Shown here: piece after piece, positions 1-10,779 of the stretch
How the letters are laid out: each line of letters starts with the position of its first letter
Position numbering within the stretch: position 1 is the stretch's first letter
Assembly (NCBI GenBank): GCA_028386065.3
Contig: JAKUCV010004284.1
Span: 1 to 64,000 of the forward strand
Direction of reading: 5' to 3'
DNA: 64,000 bases
Source: Turnera subulata
Lineage: Eukaryota; Streptophyta; Magnoliopsida; Malpighiales; Passifloraceae
Made by a program: the position numbers and the translations under genes
The notes under the pieces: generated by a model
What the model saw: only the letters and a program-made list of their open reading frames with translations
Told to the model about the DNA's origin: nothing
The model's database searches: none

Positions 1-261
1 AGTGCACAAGTTCTCCAACTTGTACCTGTATGTAGAATTCATATCACATATAAATTCTCAACATACGCTAGTCTTGATCTATTATTACAACCCGTCCACA
101 ATAATAATCGACTAGGGACATTTAAGAATATGAAATATTCTAGGGTTATAAGTATGTGCAAGCGTTTATCTCATAAACGATACTTATTGGAATAACCTTA
201 AAGTGTATGTACATGACTATAAATAAACATCCATGATTGGCTTTTGTGCATATTACTAACA
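1..261 (-). repeat. Copia LTR, right-hand end only (family of the LTRs at 36006 and 60779)
   Basis: These bases match the last part of the two longer Copia LTRs in the window, at about 37231-37489 and 61950-62207. They share the run through acgctagtctt, the tcgactagggaca stretch, and the terminal gcatattactaaca. The element reads on the minus strand, so this edge is the LTR start (TGTTAGTAATATG when reversed). Sequence typical of family A LTRs begins at 262. This is therefore either a solo LTR or the edge of an element inserted in that LTR; the rest lies left of the window. Confidence 0.85.
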
Positions 262-2949
262 CTGCTGATATGCACCACTGCTCAAAGAACATTTAACCTG
301 TGACAAGACTGTGAGGGGGTGAGACCAACCACTGTCTCACCGCAAACAAATAAACCATAGTATACAACTACAAATCAACCACAAATACACCGGCATTAAG
401 CAATAGCAATCACAGTGCACAAACAAGTCACAATACACAACACAAGTCATCATCAGACTTCAAACCATCACTTATCATTACTTATATTATTATCGTTGTT
501 ATTAGGTTTAAATATTTTATTAGGGCCCTTTACTGTGTGCATCGAGCTCGGTCCCGTCTCATGAGACAACCAGGGCTAAAGCCCAACTGAGAGAGAGAGA
601 GACAGAGAGAAAGAGGGAGGTAGAAAGGGGGAGATAGAAAGAGGGAGGTAGAACCGGTTATCACAGACCCATATGCTAAACCGCATATACCATGTTATCC
701 CCCATGCAATCCCCGAGGGGTATCACTTCGCGCTTGAACCAACCGGTCAACAGCCCCACAGTAGTATATTTTTATTGTACATTATTCTCAGTTATACTTA
801 ATGAGTTATATCTGCCATACATTATGATTGTCCAGGACTGTGTGGATTTAATATTTTATTTTCCAGTCAGGGCCTCCAGCCCACAAATCACCGCACGAAT
901 CTCAAAATCACAAATCATGTTAATTAGTATAAAAAACAAAGCATGCTCATCTGGCATATCATGTCACACCGGCAAACAATACACAACATCACGCATACCG
1001 AATCAAGGACATCATCATTAAGATACAAAGCGCTAGCAAGATCATCAGCACAACAGGCATACAAGCATACAACATTCAAAGCCAAACAAGAATTTCAACT
1101 TCATATACCATGTCTATTAACCGAGTATTGTAGGCAGTAATGCATACAAAGGTTTATATGTCCTCACCTGGGCCATAATATTTGCCTCAGAACCCGAAGC
1201 CTCAATCTGCCTCGACAATCCTATATTGTAATCAAAGTACAATCACACATAAGGTTCACATGATATAAGATGAATGGACGCTATTAAAACGCTCAATTGA
1301 ATAATCTCGGCCCTAATCATCCAATTATAAAATCTCAGGGTCAAGGCCCAATAAAGTATTCTCTCACCGATAACTCCAAAAGATAGGGACTTAAGGTTCA
1401 CCGGGCTTAAGCCCATCTATGTCCATAAACCGATTCTCGGGCCTAAAACCCACTTCCTATAGTCCAGAACTATTCAATTATGTCATTGGGCTTTAAGCCC
1501 ATTTCTTAGAGTCCATAAAACACCCAAAAAGGTTCTTAAAGTAAGATGATGGGACTGGGCCCGGTTTTCCAAATACCGACTCTAAAGGTCAATCCTGAGC
1601 CCAAGACTTTTCGGCCTACATATTTTATCTGCATCGGTGAAAATCCGGCCACGCGCACTCACTCCCCATATGGTTTCCACTATTAATCTTATTTCATTTC
1701 ACTACATCCATTAAATTAATTACAGTACAATGCATGTACAACATTAAAACACACGGTGATGCCCGGAAATTACCATTTGATGCCATTCGCCAAAACAGTA
1801 CTTGTCCCGTCGGATTCCGGTGATAGTCTCGTTGGAAGAACGCACCGAGCCCGCCGGAAAACACAAGAACGACCACAACAAACTACCACAACCCCAAACA
1901 ACAACCCATTTCAACGATACAACACGTACAAGCATCAAATCGAATTAGGATGGGGTGGAGGATGTCCGATTCTTACCGAAAATCGCAAACACCACTCTGC
2001 TACACACTGGATCCGGCCTCTAAAGCCCCAAAACAACCCTGCACCTCACTACCGGAGAAAGCCCGCGCCGGCCAGCCCACCGAACTCGCCACAACTGACC
2101 TCGACCACCATTCGCGACCGAACAACAATAACACCCGATTAACACAATCCGAGAAACGAATGGGGGAAGAAAGAAGAACAAGAGGGAAAGCGACGGTGAC
2201 TTACCAGAGGACAACCGAGAGGCGACGACAACGCGCCTCGTCCATGCCCGACCTCCTCTTGCAACTGGGTAGCGGCGGCGGTGGCGGCTTCAAGGCGGCG
2301 CCGTCCTACGATGGTGGTGGGGCAAGAGAGAGAGCGGATCGAGGGAGAAGGGAGGTAGCGAGAGATCGAGAGAGGAACAGGGATGGAGAAGAAAAAGAAA
2401 TAAAAGAATGAAAATAAAGTAAAAGAGAGTGAGAGAATCAGGGAGGTAACCGTTGAGGATAGACCGGGGGTGAGAGAGGCAAATCGTGGGAGAGAGGGAA
2501 CAAAAATAGTGAGGGCGGCGAGGAAGAGAAAAGAGAAGAATGAAGAGAAAGAGAAAAGAAAAGAAAGAGGGAAGGGTTAGGGTTGGCCGGCCTGGACCAA
2601 AACGACGTCGTTTTGGTCTAAGGCGCGGTCAACTCTTCCCTGGCCAACGCGCGAGTGTAGGTTCGGTTTTATTTATTTCTTTTATTTTCCTTTAAATCCA
2701 AAACTATGTAGTTTTGATAAAAACTACTATGTACTCTTTGTCTTACCCCCGAAACTCCAATCGTTCTCATTGAAACCAACTAAGAATTAATTCCAGAAGT
2801 AATAAAACATTCCAAGGAAATAAATTAATAATAATAATAATTTTCTTGATTAAAAACACCCGGAAATTCCATAAGGGTAAAATTGGAAATAAAATTTCAA
2901 AAATTCCGAAAATCCATAAAAGTTAAATACCAAAAATCCGGGGCGTTAC
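262..2949 (-). repeat. Family A Gypsy-type LTR (TGTAACGCCCC...), minus strand, 5' part outside the window
   Basis: The stretch ends ggggcgttaca, the reverse complement of the TGTAACGCCCC start of the solo LTR at 15278. It shares landmarks with the other copies: the gagaccaaccactgtctcac segment (near 320, 56090 and 60530), a GGGCTTAAGCCC palindrome (1403-1414; 16692-16703), and an ACGTCGTTTT promoter motif. No retroviral coding domain is present, and the open frames at 1694-2411 are low-complexity, purine-rich translations. It is inserted in the 3' region of a family B element that resumes at 2950. LTR length and terminus suggest a chromovirus such as Tekay/Del, but without internal sequence this is a guess. 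Confidence 0.8.
2595..2618. promoter_or_regulatory. Perfect 24-bp palindrome with a GACGTC centre in the family A LTR
   Basis: The arm GACCAAAACGAC is followed immediately by its exact reverse complement, giving a GACGTC (ACGT-core, bZIP-like) centre. The same ACGTCGTTTT half-site occurs at equivalent places in the copies at 15499 and 58422, where only one arm survives. A transcription-factor site is inferred from the family-wide position; no binding evidence exists. Confidence 0.55.
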
Positions 2950-4119
2950 ACGATCCTTGCAACCAAGAGTGGAATGAGCCCAAAGCCGGGACCCGGTTCC
3001 CGCATGTCGTGAGATGAGAGAAGCCACCTAGGGAGAGCACCCAGTCGAAAAAGGAACCCAGTCAAAACCAAAGACCCAGTCTTTGCAAAACCAAGAGAAG
3101 AGAAAACTCAACCTAAAATCGGGACCTAGCACCCGCAAACCATAAGACGAGGAAAACCTGATGTGAGAGAAAACTTTTAGGGGAACCAACACATATCCAA
3201 AAGCCGGGACCTAGCTCCCACAGGACATGAGACGAGAGAGAACCTTGAGAGAACTTAGATATGAGAGAAAACCAGTAAGCCATGGACCTAGTTCTTGCAA
3301 ACCAAGCAAACCAAAAGCCGCGACCCAGCTCCCGCAAACCGAGAGATGAGGAAACCAGACCCGAGAGGAAACTAGTAAGACAAGAACCTAGCCATTACAA
3401 ACTTTGAGATGAGCTAACCTTGAGACATACAAGTCAGAAGCCGGGGACTCGGTTCTCGCAAACCATGGGATGAGGGGAGCAAAAAAAAGCTATGTACCCA
3501 GTACACGCAAAGCCAAAGCCGTGTACCCGGTGCACACAAAGCCAAACCCCGGGATGAGATGATTCCCAAGCCGAAATGTTGAGTGAACAAATGACAGGAT
3601 AAGATAATTCCAGAAAACCAAGCCACGAAATAGAACCTTTCTGATGAGAGATGTAGGGGCATGTGATTAGACAACACAGTCGCGGAGCGACATCTTAGAA
3701 GATGATATGGGCATGAGATGCCTAGGGACTAGATGACCAGGCCGTGAAATGGCATTTCTGACGGAAGTCGATGGCGAAGCCATTGGGATGAGACGATTCT
3801 CGAAAACCATGACTTGGGATGAGATGATTCCCAAATCGAACCTAGTTAACAAGGATGAGATGATTCCTTGTCAACAACCTGATAGATGAGATGATTCTAT
3901 CACTTCGGGATGAGATGAATCCCGAGACGTAGGATGAGATGATTCCCACAAACCGAGGGCCAGTCTCAGAAACCCTTGGGATGAGATGATTCCCGATTCG
4001 GAGCATGGGATACTCCAACACGTGGCACACACCACACACATCTATCATTCGAATTTGGCTGTTCCTATTCTTATGTTGTTTCGTCCTTAGTTCCTAAGGA
4101 CTCATCAACGAGGGGCATC
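2950..4119 (+). repeat. 3' untranslated tandem-repeat region of a family B (Ogre/Tat-like) element
   Basis: This region is built from degenerate modules. One is an aaagccgggacc...cccgcaaacc unit ending in gagatgag, repeated across about 2970-3560. The other is a gggatgagatgattccc unit, dense from 3560 to 3990. It ends with gactcatcaacgaggggcatc, directly before the LTR at 4120; the same border precedes the LTRs at 33705 and 54197, so it is the 3' end of an internal region with its polypurine tract. Hypervariable tandem arrays in this position are known for Tat-lineage Gypsy elements. The only open frames are translations of the repeats. Confidence 0.8.
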
Positions 4120-4818
4120 TGTGAACACCCAACTTTGACCCACGAATTTTCCACGAATGTTAGAATTTAAATGTCTGAACCTAGGGTTAATGAGATGATT
4201 TAGTCCTAGGAGTAAAGTATGTCAAGAATTTATCTTAGTGGAAGTAACACATTTTAGTGACTTGAGCCTTTGTATATTGGTGTACTAGGATTAGTGAGAT
4301 GATTTAATCTTAGGATAAAATGTATAATAAGGTTTACTTAGGCTGAAATGTGTTTTTGAGCCTTTTATCTATGTTTAATCCAATTTTAATGAGATGATTT
4401 ATCTTTGGGTTAAAGATGGGTTTAAGGGCCCAAGTTAGTTCTCCAGAGTTTAATTAGCCCATTAATACATTTCTTGAAGACTAATCTTAGCTCAGATTTT
4501 CATGGAAAATCAAAGCTAAATCATCATTTATGTAGAAATATAGTTTTTGGTATGATTTAGTAGGAAATGGGAGTTAAATGTGTAATTAATCAATCTTGGA
4601 ATGATTTAGGGGAGGGATGATCAAGTAATTGAGTGATTCTGGGTTGATTAGAGGTTAATTACGCGGTAGGATCAAATCAGGGCTGAATTAGGGGGATTGG
4701 GGGTTCGAAAATGGAAAGAACGAGTGACACGCGGGGCAACCAGCAGTCATCTCGCTACGATTTCCAGGTGCTGGCGGGCATCCACTCAAGACCGCCGACA
4801 CTGGCGTTCATGCAGTAG

Positions 4819-4842
4819 ATGACCGCCGGCAGCGGCGGTCAT
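4819..4842. promoter_or_regulatory. ATGACCGCC-N6-GGCGGTCAT inverted motif upstream of the LTR TATA box
   Basis: Two perfect 9-bp arms are separated by ggcagc, and the right arm ends 127 bp before the TATA box at 4969. The same arrangement, intact or slightly decayed, recurs at 26078-26102, 40851-40904 (reversed element), 46637-46660 and 54882-54913. Conserved sequence and spacing suggest a promoter element of family B. Confidence 0.6.
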
Positions 4843-4968
4843 TGCTTCCCAGATTCGCCCAAATCTCCGATTTTGTTTCTAACTTCGATCCTACGCGGTT
4901 TTGGACCAGATTTTCGGGTACAATCTTCACCATTAAGCAGGTCCACGCCCCTAGGCTTCCCAGAACAC

Positions 4969-4976
4969 TATAAATA
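4969..4976 (+). promoter_or_regulatory. TATA box of the family B LTR
   Basis: TATAAATA lies in the context cagaacactataaatagtaccc. The same box is at 26224 and 55040. In the copies at 46790 and, on the minus strand, 40719-40726 it has decayed to TATGAATA. Confidence 0.75.
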
Positions 4977-5042
4977 GTACCCCTCACACACATTTCATGG
5001 GATCACAAACTTTTCTCATATATGCACCTATAAGCCTTGAGT

Positions 5043-5069
5043 GCTTGGAGAAACTCTACTTCTCCAAGC
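5043..5069 (+). other. Conserved 10-bp stem hairpin in the LTR leader
   Basis: GCTTGGAGAA pairs exactly with TTCTCCAAGC around the 7-nt loop actctac, about 70 bases after the TATA box. It should therefore lie near the 5' end of the transcript. Intact copies lie at 40627-40653 (minus), 46862-46888 and 55113-55139; the copy near 26299 has decayed. Confidence 0.7.
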
Positions 5070-5711
5070 TTAGAAACACATTTTTAGGCAAAAACTCTGG
5101 AGGAATTTCGTGGGAGGTATCAGCAGTAGACTAGCAAGGAGGAGTCAAGAAGAGGACCAACCATTAAGCTTAGGAACAACAAGATGGTGGGTGTAGAACT
5201 CGACCCATTGCATGGAGCTAGAGGAGGGCTACAAGAGGTCACACTAAACTCTTTTCATTGATTCTTTGCTGATTATATGTTGTTGCTTTTGATGATGTAA
5301 GTGGCCGATTAGTGCCATGTTTAGAACTACGTGGCTTTGACCCCGATCACTCGGGTACGTAGGTAGTCTCGGTTTTATAACGGGATGCAAGCCAAATCTT
5401 CTTCTTCTCCCCTTCTCTTTATTTTCTACACATGCACACTTGCACCAGGCACACTTGCATTTTACAATTGCACATAGTCTCGACCCGACATGGATGGGTG
5501 CCTAACACCTTCCTATGTGTGACGAACCCCCGATCCCATAACTTTAGTTCGCCATGACCATGTAGCCTAAAGGAGTCATATGAAGGTTTTTCCCAAGTTT
5601 TGTCCTTAATAAAATTTGGGTGGCGACTCCAATGTTATGGGATTGACCCGAGGAAGAAGGTGAAAGAATTAGGTGAATAGGCCCAAATGATTTTGGGTCG
5701 GGTATTCACAC

Positions 5712-5909
5712 CATGTTCTCCTTTATAATTCTCGGCTCAAACTATTCCTCGCAAAGCTTCGATCGAGATGGTCTGGACCATTCACAGTGTCACCCTATTA
5801 CCCCCAAGGAGCTGTCGAGATTTACAATGAGCGAAAAGGGCCATTTAAGGTGAATGGACAAAGGCTGAAACCTTATTTCACCATGACCAATGATTATCAG
5901 GAGACTTAG
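5712..5909 (+). pseudogene. Integrase C-terminus of host Gypsy element G0 (Athila/Calypso-like)
   Basis: The last 65 codons of a Gypsy pol gene are open and end in TAG at 5907. The frame starts in a segment reading [12 protein letters not shown] and continues through RWSGPFTV to [14 protein letters not shown]. This is the C-terminal, chromodomain-free end of Athila-type integrases, which bind DNA during insertion. Everything upstream is cut off by the family B LTR ending at 5710. G0 is the oldest visible layer of the nest; its later parts reappear at 20650, 24654 and 34882. Confidence 0.85.
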
Positions 5910-6338
5910 CTACTCCATGATCCACCTCCCAACTAGATGACTGCGAAATGTCCAGCTAAAAGACGTAAAAGAAGCGCACACTTGGGGTACAACCAAGTGC
6001 GGACAGTGTTAGTTTTCTTTACTTCATTTCTTTTGTTTTCCAATGTGTATTTTCTTTTGTTCTATTTACCAGGTGTTGCAATCCAATTGATGAGGAATTC
6101 GCCAAGTCAGAAACTAGTTAGGGAAGTTTTCCTATCCTCTTTTGATTGTTAGCTTAATCCATCCTCATAAGGTGCGATTGACGTCTACACAAGCTAACAC
6201 AGGCTGAGCCTGTGTCGAACTTTTAATCTATTCTAAACCGCATCTAGAGCTAACTCTCCGCATCTAAGCAACATTCAGTAGTAGGAGAACTTGATTGAAG
6301 GCGATTGGGGTTAATGCCTGCTGAAATTAAGAATGAAA
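5910..6338 (+). other. Non-coding stretch of G0 downstream of pol
   Basis: This is the spacer after the G0 integrase stop. It contains gcgcacacttggggtacaac, a pyrimidine-rich tract at about 6005-6065, and the palindrome acaggctgagcctgt near 6200. A related aacaggctcagcctgtt lies just after the Athila element at about 20686. No coding potential is visible. The last five bases, 6334-6338 (tgaaa), are the target-site duplication of the Athila element. Confidence 0.6.
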
Positions 6339-8157
6339 TGATGCTTTGTTTTTACGCGTGACTTTTCAAATTTATAATTCTTGATCAATTCACAACACGA
6401 CACGCAAATAAATCTCGAGTAAACGCAACGATTGTTAACTGCAAGCGCACAGTGTACTATGTAGTGTAGTAGTCTAATCATGGTCAATCCACGGAACAAG
6501 GGAAATAAGTACTATCTAAATCACAACTTATGATTCTCTAGGCAAATCAATTAAAAGATGGTGTGGGTGATGTTGTAGACTAGGATAAAAGAAAGGAAAT
6601 AAAAATCGCAAACTTAATCTAAAGCAAAGTTCTATCAATTTCTAAAGCAATCTAGGAAATCGGAATTCACACAGTTACTTTCTAGGTTTATTATTTATGG
6701 AATCGATTTCTATGTTGATGTGTGATTGTGGGCAATTGTTTCTAATATCTTAATCCTCAGCTCTCGCATGTTGAATCAAATATTCAGCAAAGATTACTAC
6801 CCAGCTCTCGCATGGCCTAGCATCAATACTAAAATCATTAAGCACAAAACAATCAATCAAGCCCTAAGAAACTATCAGCTCTCGAATATTTTAGCATCAA
6901 TCAATCTATGTTCTTCTAGGTATCATCATATAAATCACGCAGCTCTCGCATGTTAAGTAGATATAAATTCGGCACTCATAGATTGAAAATTCAACACAAT
7001 CAATTGAATAAACATCAATCCATAGATAATAAAACCATGGAAGTAATTGGCTACATCCCTAATCCTAGATTAGAGAATTAGTTCCTCATAAAAAAATAGC
7101 AAATCATCAAAAACTCACAAGAATTCATCATGTAAACAATTTAACAGAAAGAAAAACGAAAAGAGGAAGAAGCAGGGAAGTCGGCTGGCCAGTTTGGTTG
7201 GATGATGATGGCGTCGACTTATGCTCTCCTGGTGTCGATTTCTGCTGCAATTGGACTAGTGATTCTATGACTTTGAACCTTCAAATCTTGCTGGAAAAAC
7301 ATTGAACTATTGTGGGGAATAATCTTTGAAATTGGATGAGAAATTCGGCACCACCTAGAGGATCCAAAAGAGTGTAAACCCTAACCCTACTAGTGTGTGT
7401 GACCTAATAACTTATCAATTCGGCAGAGCTTCGCTCTCTGACTTCTGCCTTCGGAATATGTCGACCTTGGGGGTTCTTTTATACTGGCTTTAGCTGCTGG
7501 AAGTCGGTGGGGCTCTCCTTCTTTGAATGGAAATTGAATTCTTGACTTGCATTCCAAGTTGGACTTTTGCCCGTTTTCTGACCCGAAAATTGCAGGAAAC
7601 TTTACTCCTAGAAGCTTCTGAACTAGGCGTTGTGCTCTTCTACAAAGTTCTAGGTAAATCTCTCTGCTTTCTTTTCATAAAAAGAACTCTTCAATTGGAC
7701 TTCTGTAGCTTAAGATATCGCCGAAAAACTGGGCCTGGGCCGGCACAGAAAAATCTTCATCTTGGGCTGGATTAAAATAATTATTGCTCCTTGTAGATAC
7801 GTTCAAAAATTAAGAAATTTAATCCATAGAAGAATATGGAAGTCTAGTTTTGTCTTCAATTGGTCTCACTTAATTTCAATGCCCAGAACTCCCGAAATCT
7901 TCAAAGTAGTCAGCTGTGCTCACTGCGGAAAGTTTCCTAAATTGGGTCTGGTTTCCAACTTGGCTAAAAAGCTTCTATTCTTCAATAAAACCGATAAATT
8001 CCTGATTAAAAACACTTATTCCGCATTATTGAAGTACTAATTGACACAATACATGAAAACACACAATAATATAAAGATTATACACATAATTGACCAAGAA
8101 TACATAGTAAAAGCCAATCAAAACCATCATAAAAACACTAACAATTTGATGTTATCA
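6339..8157 (-). repeat. Athila 3' LTR
   Basis: The 1819-bp LTR matches 18806-20644 over its full length with visible substitutions and small indels. A minus-strand TATA box (TATAAAAGAAC, about 7475-7483) corresponds to that at 19962-19970 in the partner. Near 6757-6955 it carries four copies of a cagctctcgcatg-like motif. The adjacent internal bases (8158-8180, minus strand ...TTAAGTTTGAGAAGATT) are a degenerate polypurine tract. Confidence 0.9.
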
Positions 8158-10078
8158 AATCTTCTCAAACTTAAACTTTGCTTGTCCTCAAGCAAATAAA
8201 ACGAAAGAAACCAAATGAGGGTTTAGAAAATCTCTACCAAATCACACAATAAAAAAGAATTCAAATAAAGACTTCCAAGATAATCACCAAGAGCTTATGA
8301 AAAACAATTAAGGTCGATATGCCAAGAGAGAAAGAAAATCTTATGAATAAGCATCCATGCCATAGTCAGACTTACCTGCACAAGCTTTCACACAAATCAC
8401 TTAGCAAAAATCAACTTACCCATATGCATGCAAGAATTGAATTGACGTCATGAAAATTTTGAAAAACAAGTCCCATAGGCAAATTCCAGAACTTAACTCC
8501 ACGATTATGAATAAGCACTCTCAAAAAGATCAATAGGACTTTACAAAGTATTGTAATAGGGTCTTGGGTAAAGGTTGATCAAAGAAAAGGTATATAGAGA
8601 AATAAAAGTTCAAAAATTGACTTAAGAAAAGATTGCAATGGGCATTATCAAGAAATTGAAAAGATTTCTCAAAGTGCAAGTCTTGAAATAACATCCATCA
8701 TGTGATCATCAAAAGAAATTCAACTTGTTTCAGGAACTATTGATTGCGCAATTTCCATCTCTTTTTGGATTTTTCTGAATTTTTTTCTCTTTTTTTTTTT
8801 GAATTGACTTTGCCGATTTTTCTTCTTTTTTTTCTGCGCTTTGACAATCCATAAAATACTTGAAACAATTGAAAGTGCAAACATCCTCAATGCATAGACC
8901 TTCTTGGATATGAAAAATACGGTTCAATTGCACTTATCATAGAAAAATTCTTGATAAAAACTCATAACAAAAATCTTTTAAGGAACCTTGAAAAATAGGG
9001 TATGGATAATGAAAGAAAAGAATGGTAGCCATAAGGTTTCAAAGAGTTAAAGGTGGGCAAATGTGGGTAAAAAAAGAAATTGGCTATCATGATTTAGCCT
9101 CAAAGGGGTTAAACAAGGGATACTGATAAAGGGTAGGCTTTTTATTAGCTTGTTGGTTTTAACAAAGAATGCCTAAATCATCTCTTTCATTGAGAATCTA
9201 TGAGAAAATTTCGCTTCGAAAAGTTCTGAAAACTTGTTCTAGGACATATATGTTGAGGTAAAAAATTTGGAAAAATAATGCATAGGGTGTCGAAAAAATG
9301 CTAAGCAAAGAATGGTAGAACTTGCATGAATTCATCATAACTAAACATGAACACAAGATCAATCAAAAATCAAACTTCTTACATATAAAGGAAAAAGATT
9401 TCAAAAACTCAAAGTAACTCTCTTGGTTATCCATCAAAAAAATCATCTTAATCATAGAATGGTGGATTTGAAAATAATTTTTTTAAAAAAAAGAAAAACC
9501 TTTTTGGTTTTTTTTTCGAATTTTTTTTATCGATTTTTTTTTTAAAAAAAATTTGAAAACAATTTGAAAATCAAGTTTGAAAAATAAGGTTAAAAACGAT
9601 TTTGAAAAAGATAATGGCTTTTTACTAAGTAATCTATAATAAAAAATATGCATACTCAATATATTAAAGTAAAAAACATGCTCTTTATTGACACTAAACA
9701 AACAAAAACAAACAATTTGCAAAGAAATTTGTTCCCCCTCCTCAAACTTAAATCGGACAATGTCCTCATTGGCCAAGAAAGAAAAGAAACAATGGATAAA
9801 AAGATAGGCACATAGGAGAGGCACTCTCCTCAAACTTAGATTGAAACATGTATAGCACAAATCAAAAGATAATCCAAGTAAGAGAGAAAGTAAGATTCAA
9901 CCATAAGAGAGATAGAGAAATCGAAATTGCATTGCCACTAGGTGCTCATGACACCAAAATTAAGCACAATTGACATGAAATTTAAATTGCCATGAGGCTG
10001 ATTAGCATTTAGTGCATCCTATAAAAGTAAAGACATAAAGCAATAAAAACACAATACATAGAATGATGATGCATGAAA
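8158..10078 (-). other. Athila 3' non-coding region
   Basis: The region is AT-rich with long homopolymer runs at 8785-8830 and 9478-9550. The motif tctcaaacttaaa sits at the LTR border (8164) and recurs, in a better purine tract when reversed (GAGGAGGGGGAAC), at about 9730-9745 and again near 9827. The open frames at 8730-8933 and 9483-9860 are low-complexity lysine/phenylalanine translations, and I do not regard them as genes. Confidence 0.6.
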
Positions 10079-10384
10079 CTACTCCTTGGCAAGTGTGTTC
10101 TCAATGTTCTCTAGCTTCTTCCTAAGTTGCGCGATGGACTTCTCTTGTTCATTTTATTTACCGCACATGACTCTCCCTAACTTATGAACAATGTCAACCA
10201 AATTTTCCATTTGAGAGAGTAATTCGTCGGTGGTCTCAAACCTAGCGCGATTCTCTTTAGAAATCCATCCCGGATTGTACACGGTAAACTTGGGCATAAA
10301 GCGCGGGGTATGGTCGGTGATGGTGAAGTTGGGTCGGCAAAGGTTGGTGTTGGCCTTCTTAGGGTTGTTCTTGGGAAAAATCAT
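10079..10384 (-). pseudogene. Small ORF in the third-gene position of the Athila element, function unknown
   Basis: The frame starts at ATG 10384 and reads 76 codons to a TAA at 10154-10156. It stays open beyond that stop to TAG at 10079-10081 with a helical stretch (IAQLRKKLENIENTLAKE). The first part contains FMPKFTVYNPGWISKENRAR. A minus-strand TATAAATA lies at 10534-10541, about 150 bases upstream, followed by a pyrimidine-rich leader, so it may have had its own promoter. It sits where Athila elements carry a third (envelope-like) ORF, but I recognise no domain and the identity is open. Confidence 0.45.
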
Positions 10385-10533
10385 CTTGAACTAAGGCTAA
10401 AGAGAGTAGGAGACTAAAAAGAAAAATCAAAGAAAAACCTAAAGGGTGCTAGGGAAGTTAAATCGGCACTAGGTGTAAGGATCTCTAGAGCTTGAATGTT
10501 TTGGTGTGAAAAAATATGGGGGGTATGGGTGTG

Positions 10534-10541
10534 TATTTATA
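10534..10541 (-). promoter_or_regulatory. Internal TATA box upstream of the small Athila ORF
   Basis: On the minus strand the context is gagcctataaatacacaccc, followed by an A/C/T-rich leader of about 150 bases and the ATG at 10384. This resembles a plant core promoter and is separate from the LTR promoters. Activity is inferred only. Confidence 0.4.
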
Positions 10542-10779
10542 GGCTCTAGAGGCGGTGGAATTGGTGTTGGTGCCGACTTTGGGTCTCCTATGGGTGCTAG
10601 GAATCCTCCTCAAACTAGTAATCAAAGTGGGTGTGTGTACTAGAAATCCTATGTCTCCAAGGATTATAAAATCCCTATTCTAAAAAAAATAAAAACTAAA
10701 TTCTAATCCTAAAACCTAAAGGAATACTAACCAGTATATATTTTTGGTGGGTCTAAGACTAACTTAAAAAAATCGCAAA

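Larger units (their letters stand above)
4120..5710 (+). repeat. Family B LTR, 3' LTR of an element whose body lies to the left
   Basis: It starts TGTGAACACCC and ends GGGTATTCACA (1591 bp). Inside are four or more copies of aatgagatgattta, the ATGACCGCC-N6-GGCGGTCAT motif (4819-4842), a TATA box (4969) and a 10-bp hairpin (5043). The internal 3' region lies directly left, so this is a 3' LTR. It interrupts the integrase gene of the host element G0, whose reading frame starts at 5712. Confidence 0.9.

Noticed and set aside
1756..2411. Plus-strand ORFs in the family A LTR
   Set aside because: Purine-rich low-complexity translation on the strand opposite to the LTR; not kept in the other copies.
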